The position numbers and the translations under genes were made by a program. From NCBI GenBank assembly GCA_001936135.1, contig CP012812.1:1550001-1614000 (forward strand): a DNA stretch of 64,000 bases. Reading direction: 5' to 3'. The notes under the pieces are model-generated. The model was not told where the DNA came from. It worked only from the letters and a program-made list of their open reading frames with translations, and ran no database searches. Source of the stretch: Saccharomycopsis fibuligera x Saccharomycopsis cf. fibuligera (Eukaryota; Ascomycota; Saccharomycetes; Ascoideales; Saccharomycopsidaceae). Shown here in pieces: positions 1 to 8,386 of this stretch; within the stretch, counting starts at the first letter, position 1; every line of letters starts with the position of its first letter.

Positions 1-265
1 GTATAATTATCACTGATAGATAAACAACTAATAGAATAGTAATACAAATAGCTTTTCGTGGATCCGTGCGCGATGGTGCAATGTGGCGCACGTCGCCGCG
101 ATCTCCAGTAGACGTGGATATAGTGGTGCAAAAGGATATATAAAGGGTATAACCTCCTCGGGGATCCTATTGTGGCTTCTGGCTATTTTCTTCTTGACAA
201 AATTGTCAAATCTCAACAAATATACTCTCCCTTAAAAAAACAGAAAAAAAAAATAAAAGAAAAAC
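1..265. promoter_or_regulatory. Upstream region of the ARO9-like gene
   Basis: This is the left edge of the window. A TATA-like box (TATATAAAG, 137-145) lies about 120 bp before the ATG at 266, and an A-rich leader (about 234-265) precedes the start. A short reverse-strand open frame here has no recognisable content and I do not call it. Confidence 0.5.
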
Positions 266-1885
266 ATGTCTGACTTCCCACTCGCCCACCACCTCGCTGA
301 AAGAATCATCAAGCGTAAAGTTGTCAAGCACTTCTCCAGAGAACCACCTTCTGGAACAGTGATTGCTAAAAACCCAATTGAACTTGCCCCAGGAACCCCA
401 AATTATGGTCTCTTTCCGGTTGACTCAATTGTCCTCAACTTGCTTGAAAAACCTTTTCAACAAAACATTCACACCAAGCCAGCTTTCAATGATGCGGTTG
501 CCAAATATCAGGGAAGTGATAAATCCAAAACTGAAACTGATATCTATCCGAAGGAATCCGCTACCGGTTTCAAAAACACCAACGTTGGAGAAACTGCTGT
601 TCAAGCAGTCATTACCAAGGAGACCAGTAGTGTGGCAAATTCAATCAATATCAAAGACTCTTTCCAGTATTCTAACCTCGAGGGGTTCCCACAATTGCTT
701 AAATTTACTAAAGATCTCATCACCAAGCTCCACTCTCCACCATTGGATGACAGTCAATGGGGCACTATTCTCACAAACGGTGGTGGTGATGGGTTGAATA
801 AATTGTTTAGTTTGTTGGTCAACCCAGGGGACACTATTCTTGCAGAAGAATTCACTTTTGTGCCAACCATTTGGTCCATTGAGGATTTTGGAGGCTATGT
901 GCATCCGGTTGAGCTAGATTTAGAAAAAGACGGTATTGATCCTGTTAAGTTGGACCAATTACTTGAAACTTGGGAAACTACCTTTCCATCTAAAAAGAAG
1001 CCTCATGTTTTGTATACCATTGCCAGTGGCCAAAACCCAACGGGGCTAAGTCAATCTTATGAAACCAGAGCCAAACTTTACAAAGTAGCCCAAAAACATG
1101 ATCTCATCATTGTGGAAGATGATCCATATGGTTATATTATTCTCCCTCCATTTGATCATGCTACCAACAAAAACTCTGTATCGTTTGATAACCTTAGTGT
1201 GGAAGAGTATGCCGCTAAGCACATTAACAAATCATTGTTACATTTTGATACCGATGGTCGTGTCCTACGTGCCGAATCTTTCTCCAAATTGATTTCGCCT
1301 GGTATTAGACTTGGTTTTGTTGCCGGTCACAAATTCTTCCTTGACAAAGTATCCAAATTAACCAAATTGAGCACCAAGTTTCCATCTGGAGCAGCTCAAG
1401 CTATTGTGTATTCGGTAATTCAGTATTGGGGCGGTGTTGATGGATACTTGAACTGGGGTATCGAGGTCAGTAAAGTATACCAACATAGAAGGGATGTCTT
1501 TTATCGTGCACTTAAGGAAACCGAAAGTTTTAAAAAAGGGTGGATTTCGTTTATTGAAGCCACAGCAGGAATGTTTATTAGCTTGAGGGTTAACTTTCCT
1601 GGAGCTATTGAGGAAGAAAAAGATGGGAAACGTATTTTCAAATCAACCAATGGCAAAACTTATGCGCAATTGTTGGATGAATTAAATGATGTCACCGCCG
1701 AAGTTGGGGTTCATGTGGTAATCGCTGGTAGTACTTTGGCAATTGGTGATGATGCTAGCGCCACCAAGGGAAACATTCTTAGAACAACATTCGTTGCTGC
1801 ATCCAACGATGATACAGAACTTATTGAAGGGGTAAACAGATTAGATAAATCGATTTTGAAAGTTTTCAATGATAACGGGTTTTAA
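266..1885 (+). CDS. ARO9: Aromatic aminotransferase II (Aro9-type)
   Basis: PLP-dependent class I/II aminotransferase of 539 aa. The family transaminates tryptophan, phenylalanine and tyrosine to their 2-oxo acids, the first step of the Ehrlich pathway. Seen: ELAPGTPNYGLFPVDS near the N-terminus, the EEFTF segment, YTIASGQNPTG (substrate and PLP contacts), IVEDDPYGY (the Asp that pairs with the PLP ring nitrogen), and ESFSKLISPGIRLGF with Lys341 as the likely Schiff-base lysine. The EEFTF, VEDDPYGY and QAIVYS segments resemble remembered Saccharomyces Aro9 more than Aro8. Length fits the family (about 500-540 aa). The start is the first ATG after an A-rich leader and a TATA box. No breaks are visible. 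A close paralogue acting on 2-aminoadipate is the main alternative. Confidence 0.85.
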   Translation: MSDFPLAHHLAERIIKRKVVKHFSREPPSGTVIAKNPIELAPGTPNYGLFPVDSIVLNLLEKPFQQNIHTKPAFNDAVAKYQGSDKSKTETDIYPKESATGFKNTNVGETAVQAVITKETSSVANSINIKDSFQYSNLEGFPQLLKFTKDLITKLHSPPLDDSQWGTILTNGGGDGLNKLFSLLVNPGDTILAEEFTFVPTIWSIEDFGGYVHPVELDLEKDGIDPVKLDQLLETWETTFPSKKKPHVLYTIASGQNPTGLSQSYETRAKLYKVAQKHDLIIVEDDPYGYIILPPFDHATNKNSVSFDNLSVEEYAAKHINKSLLHFDTDGRVLRAESFSKLISPGIRLGFVAGHKFFLDKVSKLTKLSTKFPSGAAQAIVYSVIQYWGGVDGYLNWGIEVSKVYQHRRDVFYRALKETESFKKGWISFIEATAGMFISLRVNFPGAIEEEKDGKRIFKSTNGKTYAQLLDELNDVTAEVGVHVVIAGSTLAIGDDASATKGNILRTTFVAASNDDTELIEGVNRLDKSILKVFNDNGF

Positions 1886-1950
1886 GTTTGTTGGCTAGTT
1901 GATTGACTGGTTTTTTCTATCGAGGTTGTTGGGAAAGGAGAGGAAGTCAA

Positions 1951-1980
1951 TAAAATAAAATAAAATAAAATAAAATAAAA
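1951..1980. repeat. (TAAAA)6 microsatellite
   Basis: Six perfect pentamer units lie just after the ARO9-like stop codon, in the 3' UTR or terminator zone. Confidence 0.9.
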
Positions 1981-2065
1981 AAAGACATTCTAAAATTAGG
2001 ACCCTACAGACTTTTTTGGGCACTTAATTACCTTTATATATCCTTATTAAAAAATCGTAAAAAAA

Positions 2066-2067
<2 letters not shown>

Positions 2068-2105
<38 letters not shown>
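2068..2105. repeat. Poly-A tract, 38 nt
   Basis: An uninterrupted A run in the convergent spacer. Such runs recur across the window, and their assembled length may be unreliable. Confidence 0.9.
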
Positions 2106-2107
<2 letters not shown>

Positions 2108-2558
2108 AAAGATTTTTCTTGAATTTTAAGTGTGCACTTCAATTGGAGTCATTAGTAGCTTATAATTTTATGAAGGGCTGAAAATTTTTGTGCTTTACGG
2201 ACCAGATACGATTTGAGAGCTGATCAATTAATCTGAGGCAATATAAAGTGCAGCTAAGCTAAGATATCTTTCATTTTTTTATTAAAGGTAGTATTGAATG
2301 AATGCTAACTCTCGGCCATGAGACATGGGTGCTCAAGCTTGTGCAGACAAGTTTATTAATGTGTTTTCTTCTAGGGTTGAAAACCAACCTACATTTGATA
2401 ATAACAACTTCAAAAAGAAAGCTTTAATATACATACATTTATTCATACTTTTGAACTTCCTAAATCCAGTCAAAACAAAAATGCAGAAAGGTAAATGTCT
2501 ATTTTCTCTTTCCTTTTTTTTTTTTTTTTTTTTTCTAAAAAAAAAACACCATTAATCA

Positions 2559-4475
2559 TTAAGCTTCGGTTCCTCGGTCGTTTGTTTTTTCGTTGACTTT
2601 GCCATTAGTTTCATCTTTGGTCTTATCACTGCCTTCACTTTCCTTGCCATTTTCTTCACTTTTTGTCGCGTTTGATTCATCAGTGGTGATGGCAGAAGTA
2701 TGATTAGGAACAGGATCCTCTTCATTTGCTGCTTCTGCTTTTTGCTGACCTTCATATTTCACCTTTTCATCTTTTTCATTTTTGGTCTCATTTTTAGTTT
2801 CCTCCTTATTCTCTTCTTTTTTGTTCCTTCCAGCTTCATCTTCCACTGCCGCATCAGCCATCTCCACATCTTTCTCTTCATCCTCTTCCTCTTCGTCATC
2901 CTCCTCCTCCTCCTCCTCTTCTTCTTCAAAATAAGGTTTCCACACTTCCACACTTCCATCACTAGCCACACTGCCATACACATTGAATAACGAGTAACTT
3001 ATATCATAATCCAATACTTTAGCAATATGTCCCCCATGAATAAACTTCAAACATGGATCCTCATTATCTGGATCTTTGGAGTATATCTCGTCGTCGAAAT
3101 CTCCGGCATCAATTTCATTCAAATCCCAAATGTAAACTCTCTTATCTTCAGAGGCGCTACTTAGGATATTTGCCTGAGTTTTGTCAAACTGTAGCTGGGT
3201 CACAGGACCCATTATGCCATAGAGGTTACGGAATGGACGCTCAAAATAGCGGAGGTCCCATAGGGAGACCAAATGGTCAGAGGAACCGGTGGCTAGTAGT
3301 GTGCCAGAAGTTGTCAGTGGGTGGAATGCAACGGTATTGATTTGGTCAGAATGTGCATTTTTGATGTGGTATATCGGAGTGGTTATTATTATTGGTGAAT
3401 GTTCTGCTTCAACAAGCTGCTGGTGCCGTTGTTTGTCCAAGTCGAATATTTGGAGCGAAATATCACTTGTAACTGAGGCAACTATTGATGGGTATGCTGA
3501 GTTCCAAGAAACATCGTTTACTGCTCCAGCTTGAGTATCAATAATTTTTTGTGGCGTTATGATGGCTGAGCTTTCATTATTTGTTGAGGACAGAGACAAG
3601 TCCCAGAATGCAATTTTCCCATCTTCTGAGCCAGAAAGTAATTGATTTTCAAATATTGGCGACCATTCAAGGGCCTTGCCTGGCTTTTCATGGAACTTGA
3701 GTCTGGTAAAAATTCCCTTTTGGTTATTGCTAGCATTGGTGTTGTTGGTGGCTATAAAATCAAAAATGGCAATGTCTCCGCTACTCAAAAACGCAGCAAT
3801 CTTTTGATTTTTACCATTGAAGCTCAATTTTGTCACTTCTTCATCCCCGCTATTGCTGATAGTATACTCCTTAATTATTTGGAATTTAGAATTTTCCGCT
3901 GGACCTGAAGGGATAGGGATGGTATTATCGGTTAGTGGGCTCAATGTTGAAGGAAGCTCCACCGTAGCGACTTGCAAAATCGTTTCAAAAGAACCGTAAT
4001 CACTGTTACTTGAGCTATGGGTGAAACCACTGCCACTGCTACCGGCACCTTGAGTGTTTGAACCCGTAGAAGAGGTACTGATTGACCGCTTTCTACTAAG
4101 CAAAAATTTTGCTTTTAGACTGTTTTTATCCTCAGAAATTTCAATTCCTTCTGGAGTAGAAATCCACTTGAATATTGTCGATGGTTGGTCGAGGACAAAC
4201 GCTTGTACTGTCTCATAAAGCAAAGGAACGGTTTTCTTCCACATTTTGTATTCTTCGTTAGTAATTTTTTCTTGAAGTTTGTATTCCTCAATCGGATTCT
4301 TGGTGAAATTTTGGCTAGTGGTGCCACTGCTGCCGTTGCTGTTACCACCATTGGCATACACAGCGCTACCACTGCCGCTACCACTGCTGCTGGTGAAGGT
4401 GTTGCCACTGGCACTGGCACTGCCGCTACCACTGCCAGATTTGGAGCCTCTAGAGCTGCCAGAAGATTTTGCCAT
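2559..4475 (-). CDS. HAT2: WD40 histone-binding protein of the RBAP46/48 family (Hat2/Msi1-like)
   Basis: A 638-aa protein. After a Ser/Gly-rich N-terminus (about 1-50) comes the H4-binding CAF1C-type helix (EEYKMWKKTVPLLYETV), then WD40 repeats. Readable repeat ends include LLSGSEDGKIAFWDLS, LLATGSSDHLVSLWDLRY and ILSSASEDKRVYIWDLNE, and the last repeat begins at FIHGGHIAKV. The family carries histone H4 (and H3) for the HAT1 acetyltransferase or the CAF-1 assembly complex. The 'LKFHEKPGKALEW...LLSGSEDG' stretch resembles remembered Hat2 more than Msi1. Odd points are the length (family usually 400-430 aa), the low-complexity N-terminus, and an acidic Lys/Glu-rich tail of about 130 residues, which may itself act in histone handling. 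Hat2 versus Msi1 is not fully settled. Confidence 0.75.
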   Translation of the reverse strand: MAKSSGSSRGSKSGSGSGSASASGNTFTSSSGSGSGSAVYANGGNSNGSSGTTSQNFTKNPIEEYKLQEKITNEEYKMWKKTVPLLYETVQAFVLDQPSTIFKWISTPEGIEISEDKNSLKAKFLLSRKRSISTSSTGSNTQGAGSSGSGFTHSSSNSDYGSFETILQVATVELPSTLSPLTDNTIPIPSGPAENSKFQIIKEYTISNSGDEEVTKLSFNGKNQKIAAFLSSGDIAIFDFIATNNTNASNNQKGIFTRLKFHEKPGKALEWSPIFENQLLSGSEDGKIAFWDLSLSSTNNESSAIITPQKIIDTQAGAVNDVSWNSAYPSIVASVTSDISLQIFDLDKQRHQQLVEAEHSPIIITTPIYHIKNAHSDQINTVAFHPLTTSGTLLATGSSDHLVSLWDLRYFERPFRNLYGIMGPVTQLQFDKTQANILSSASEDKRVYIWDLNEIDAGDFDDEIYSKDPDNEDPCLKFIHGGHIAKVLDYDISYSLFNVYGSVASDGSVEVWKPYFEEEEEEEEEDDEEEEDEEKDVEMADAAVEDEAGRNKKEENKEETKNETKNEKDEKVKYEGQQKAEAANEEDPVPNHTSAITTDESNATKSEENGKESEGSDKTKDETNGKVNEKTNDRGTEA

Positions 4476-5149
4476 TGTTGAATGGTGCTTGAACTTGACT
4501 GGGTATTGTATTGCTCTGAAAATATAAAGATTATGAAGGATGAGTCTTGGATACTCCTGGCGATGATTGTTTATTATTTTCTGCTTTTCCGCAGCTGCTT
4601 TCCCTTACCGCATTAGTGGTATACTGAACACGGGGCTCGAAACATCTCTATATCTGTATAATTATATAGGTTTACCTCACTGATATAGTTTGAGATGGTT
4701 TATATATTCGCAAAGCATGAATAGATCTAGATGCTGCTGAGATATTATAGAAACCTCGAATGCTCAGATAACATACAAACCTTGACTGCTGTAGTTGTTG
4801 TGGATGAACTTTACTTCCCCAACACCCGGGGATTCTCCTTCTGCCGAAAAAGAGAATTACAAATGTTTATTAACTGGTGTATATACCACATGTTGTTCAG
4901 AATCATTTACAGACTATCTATTAAGAAGATGTTGCCAAAATTTGGATCTGCAGTTTTAAGGCTAACCCCATCTTTAAACTATTTATGGAAAAAAGGAGAT
5001 GTCGTTGACTGGTTGAGGATCTTTTATGGACAGTAGGAAAACTTGTGTGTACGAAGCACGGAACGTTAAAATGAATAAACTTATTGCACGTTGCATTTTA
5101 TCAATATAATCTTTCTATGCATAAAGCAACCATATCGATAAATAAGCTT

Positions 5150-5195
<46 letters not shown>

Positions 5196-5431
5196 GCACG
5201 AAAAAAAACATGAATTATGTAAATGAAATCGTCAGCAAGGATAATTTCTCAATAGCAAGCCATAGATGTTGGATGTGCTTTAAACCTTTATATATATAAG
5301 GGGTGCGCCTGCTTTGTTCGCTTGGGCAGTGCTTTTGTACTTAGTCCACTCTACTTGATCCATTTAGCATTACTGTAATAATATCAGGTACTAACTTCTA
5401 ATATTTCAAAGTATTTATAACAAGATTAACT
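4476..5431. other. Divergent promoter region, HAT2-like / MDR oxidoreductase
   Basis: This is the shared upstream region of two divergent genes. It contains a (GT)19 microsatellite and a TATA-like ATATATATAAGG (near 5289-5300), about 130 bp upstream of the MDR gene. A 101-codon forward open frame at 4731-5036 has no family resemblance and I do not call it. Confidence 0.5.
5153..5190. repeat. (GT)19 microsatellite
   Basis: A perfect dinucleotide run of 38 nt, about 240 bp upstream of the MDR oxidoreductase start. It can form Z-DNA and is likely polymorphic. Confidence 0.95.
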
Positions 5432-6553
5432 ATGTCCAACACACAAAAAGCCCCAGTTTTCCACGAGTCCATTGACAAGGCCACATTGACCAAAATTGTT
5501 GACATCAAAATTCCTCAAATTACGGAAACTCAAGTCTTGGTCAAGGCTGTTGCATATGCTGCTAACCCAACTGATTTCAGACACAGAGAAGCAATTGGTG
5601 GTAAACCAGGTGACGTTGTGGGCACGGATTTGAGTGGCTATGTTGTCAAACGAGGTTCCAAAGTTACCAAACTCAATGAAGGAGATATTGTTTCTGGAAC
5701 ATTAAGAGGAAACTTTAGTCCAGAAAATGGCGGATTTGCTCAATTTGTTGCTATTGAGGAAAATTTGGCCATCAAGTACGACAAGGCTAAGTTTGATGAG
5801 CAGAAAATATTGCCAGAAGGCACCAATCCAAGCTCGCATCTCAATACGTTTGAAGCAGCTGCTTCAGTGACTTTGGGTCTCGCTACGGTTGGCTTGTCTT
5901 TTGCTCATAATCTCAAGTTGCTGGCTGAAGAAAAGACCAAAAACTCAAGCAAATCAATTTTGATTTGGGGTGGTGCCACGGCTACTGGAATATTAGCTAT
6001 TCAAGTAGCCAAGTTAGTATATGGTTTGAATGTAATCACTACTGCTTCAGCCAAACATCACGAATTTCTCACAAGTATCGGCGCTGATAAAGTTTTTGAC
6101 TACAAAGATGACAAAGTTGTCAGCAATATTAAGAATTATGCTCATGGAAACATCGCTTACGCATTGGACACAGTCGCCACTAAAGAAACTTTCCAGCAGA
6201 CTTATGATGCCACTGAAGGTTCGGAACATGTTTTACTTGACAACTTGCTACTTTTGGGCGAAAAAGATATCAAAACTGATAGCAAGCGTAACGTTGATAT
6301 TCATTATACTTTAGTTTATGTAATTAATGGCGAAGACCATTACGCATACGGGCACTTGTTGGGCAAGACTAGTCCTGAGTTGGTCGCTGACTACACCAAG
6401 TTTTGGCAAGAAGAATTGCCTCCACATTTGGATGAGATAAAAACTGCTAAGCTTACAGTGTTGCCTGCTGGACTTGGTAGTGTTAACAAGGCTTTGGAGC
6501 TTCTTGTTGATGGTCGTCAAAGTGGTGAAAAGCTTGTCTTCCGTGCTGCTTAA
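5432..6553 (+). CDS. MDR-superfamily NAD(P)H oxidoreductase (YNL134C/YCR102C/ToxD-like)
   Basis: A 373-aa medium-chain dehydrogenase/reductase of the fungal ToxD or trans-acting enoyl-reductase-like group. Seen: an N-terminal GroES-like domain with AANPTDFRHREAIGGKPGDVVGTDLSGYV, the dinucleotide-binding motif ILIWGGATATGILAIQVAK (about 177-195), then ASAKHHEFLTSIGADKVFDY, and a typical C-terminus with GRQSGEKLVF. The group lacks the structural zinc cluster and reduces quinones, aldehydes or enones with NAD(P)H. The individual substrate cannot be read from sequence. It is followed on the opposite strand by a thioredoxin-reductase-like gene, with a convergent gap of about 230 bp. It is intact and intronless. 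Confidence 0.85.
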   Translation: MSNTQKAPVFHESIDKATLTKIVDIKIPQITETQVLVKAVAYAANPTDFRHREAIGGKPGDVVGTDLSGYVVKRGSKVTKLNEGDIVSGTLRGNFSPENGGFAQFVAIEENLAIKYDKAKFDEQKILPEGTNPSSHLNTFEAAASVTLGLATVGLSFAHNLKLLAEEKTKNSSKSILIWGGATATGILAIQVAKLVYGLNVITTASAKHHEFLTSIGADKVFDYKDDKVVSNIKNYAHGNIAYALDTVATKETFQQTYDATEGSEHVLLDNLLLLGEKDIKTDSKRNVDIHYTLVYVINGEDHYAYGHLLGKTSPELVADYTKFWQEELPPHLDEIKTAKLTVLPAGLGSVNKALELLVDGRQSGEKLVFRAA

Positions 6554-6782
6554 TAGGATGGACATTAGCTATTGTTTTTAACCAATTTTTGTTAGCAAGC
6601 TAGTATGTACTTACAATGTATACTGTCAAATTATGGAATATTTTGGTATTTGTAGAACAAACAGTTTTTTTTATTTGTGTTTACAAATGAGTAATAGCTC
6701 ATGCATTATCGAAACTATATAAAATTAATTCAAGAAAAAGATCATCTACTTAGTGCTTCAACATTGGTTTAAAAAAACACTC

Positions 6783-7712
6783 TTAAATCTTGTTATTCCA
6801 TCTGAGGTTTGCAAGTTCATGTGATACCATTGTCCCGGCCAAATTACCTTGACCATTAGCCCTAGCAATAGATCTCATCCTTGAAGTACAATCACCACAG
6901 GCAAACATACCATCCACGTTTGTCTTTTGGAAATCATTCACTTTGACCAATCCGTCCTGCAACTCAATGCCCAAGCTTTCCGCAAACTCAAGATTCAATA
7001 ACGGCGGAGGCGCAATATACAAAACGTCAAGAGCCACTTTATTGCCATTGTCAAGAACCACATTTAGTAGTTGAGAGCCGATTCCTTGTGCTTTTTCAAT
7101 CTTCCCCTCAATGAAATCAATTCCTTTCAGTTTTGCCGTTTCAACAAAAGCGTTGTCTAATGCCTGTAACACCAGCGGTGGGGTAAAGATATGCACATTT
7201 TTGCTCCAGTTATGGAGAACCGGTAGCATTTTTGTTAGAAATGCTGGGCTGTCAAAGTATAGACCAGTTTCTTTTTCTGCGTATTCGTAGCCGTGGCAAT
7301 ATGGACAATGAATAATGGAGTTGCCCCAAAATTGCTCGATGTTGGTGATACCGACCTTGTCTATCTGGTCAGTAACGCCAGTCGCGATAATAACTTTATG
7401 CGCTTGCAAAGTGTCGTCAAAATTGTGCTTCAAAGTTTGTATGTTAAAAACTTTACCATTTTTGGAAAGTTTAGTCACTTTATCATTGAGAAAATTGACA
7501 GTTTGGTAAGCCTGAATTTGGGTTTTTGCAGTTTGTTTAATGTCAAGCGGATTGTTCCCATCGTTAGTTATAAAGTTGTGTGATTCATGAGCATACCTGT
7601 TGCAAGGCAAGTTCAGATCGATACATAGAACATTGCAAAGAGCACGGCCTAATGTCAAAGTAGCGGCCAATCCGGCCGCGCTTCCCCCAATCACAATAAC
7701 GTCGTATATCAT
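6783..7712 (-). CDS. Thioredoxin-reductase-like FAD/NAD(P) flavoprotein with a CPYC centre (GliT-like)
   Basis: A 309-aa pyridine nucleotide-disulfide oxidoreductase of the low-molecular-weight thioredoxin reductase fold. Seen: an FAD-binding IVIGGSAAGLAA at the N-terminus, ATGV before the central domain, a redox-active Cys136-Pro-Tyr-Cys139 followed by HGYE, and the second FAD motif GMFACGDCTSR near residue 268. The CPYCHGYE form differs from the CA(T/V)C of genuine thioredoxin reductases. It matches the fungal and bacterial side branch that includes dithiol oxidases such as GliT. A classical GxGxxA NADPH loop is not obvious, so it may act as an oxygen-using dithiol oxidase (inference). It is divergent from transporter copy 1 across a 674-bp shared promoter. 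Confidence 0.82.
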   Translation of the reverse strand: MIYDVIVIGGSAAGLAATLTLGRALCNVLCIDLNLPCNRYAHESHNFITNDGNNPLDIKQTAKTQIQAYQTVNFLNDKVTKLSKNGKVFNIQTLKHNFDDTLQAHKVIIATGVTDQIDKVGITNIEQFWGNSIIHCPYCHGYEYAEKETGLYFDSPAFLTKMLPVLHNWSKNVHIFTPPLVLQALDNAFVETAKLKGIDFIEGKIEKAQGIGSQLLNVVLDNGNKVALDVLYIAPPPLLNLEFAESLGIELQDGLVKVNDFQKTNVDGMFACGDCTSRMRSIARANGQGNLAGTMVSHELANLRWNNKI

Positions 7713-8386
7713 TGTTGTAGTAAATATCGTAGTAACTCGATTGTAGTTGTAGTTGCAGTTGCAGTTGCTTGGTGCTTTTAAATCAGTCCCTCAAAAAGGT
7801 GTATGACAAAGAAAAAGAAGGAGCTTGTATTGCTTTTATACAAATTTTTTCAATCTCGGGGCTCGGAAATCATGTTGGCCTTCTCCGAGAGACGTGCAGT
7901 GCAAAAGTCGGTTTTCCAAGGGCCTGCCGATTTCCGTATATGCCGGTGGCACATCTCCGAGATACCCCCATCTTTGAGGAAACCACCATGGTGCAGTTTC
8001 AGCCGCAAACTCTCAGCAATGCGGACTTAAAATCTTCCCACCGAGACGGAAACATTTCACGACTTTGTTCTTCGGAGCGATCGCCTCGTGGCTGTGGGTT
8101 GCGAACCCTGCGGCAATTCTCAAGAAGTTACGAGCCTGGAGATTGTTCGTGGCTGACCAGCAACTGCCTGAAAAAACCGAGGGCTTCAACAGACGTTCCA
8201 TGCAGGCGAGAATTGCGCGGGAAAAATCTGAGCTGATTTATGATTCCCAGTGGCAGGGCCCCTTGTAAGCTGCGAAAAATTAAAAGAATATCAACAAAAT
8301 GCTAGAAGAAACAAAATCAGTCAAAGTATTTCGGCCAGTATTGGAAACAGCATCTATCCAATAGCAATATACATTCACAACGAACC
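7713..8386. promoter_or_regulatory. Divergent promoter between the flavoprotein and DHA2 transporter copy 1
   Basis: This spacer is visibly richer in G+C than most others and holds many CGG/CCG triplets of the type bound by Zn2Cys6 regulators. Two identical TCTCCGAGA sites lie at 7882-7890 and 7954-7962; the second sits in the odd palindrome ATCTCCGAGAT. A short Gly-free imperfect repeat of GTAGTT/CAGTTG lies just upstream of the flavoprotein gene (7741-7770). Several overlapping open frames (for example 7769-8236, 155 codons) reflect the base composition, not recognisable proteins. Confidence 0.5.

Larger units (their letters stand above)
1886..2558. other. Convergent spacer with A-rich repeats
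   Basis: This spacer lies between the 3' ends of the ARO9-like and HAT2-like genes. It holds six TAAAA units (1951-1980), a 38-A run (2068-2105) and a T run near 2514-2535. I see no gene; a 76-codon open frame ending in the T run looks like chance. Confidence 0.6.

Noticed and set aside
28-219. 63-codon reverse open frame at the left edge
   Set aside because: Short, no family features, and it overlaps the TATA region of the ARO9-like gene.
4731-5036. 101-codon forward open frame in the HAT2/MDR spacer
   Set aside because: No recognisable domain, no supporting context, and a composition like random AT-rich DNA.
7769-8236. 155-codon open frame upstream of transporter copy 1
   Set aside because: The G+C-rich spacer is open in several frames at once, and the predicted protein has no family resemblance or regular composition.
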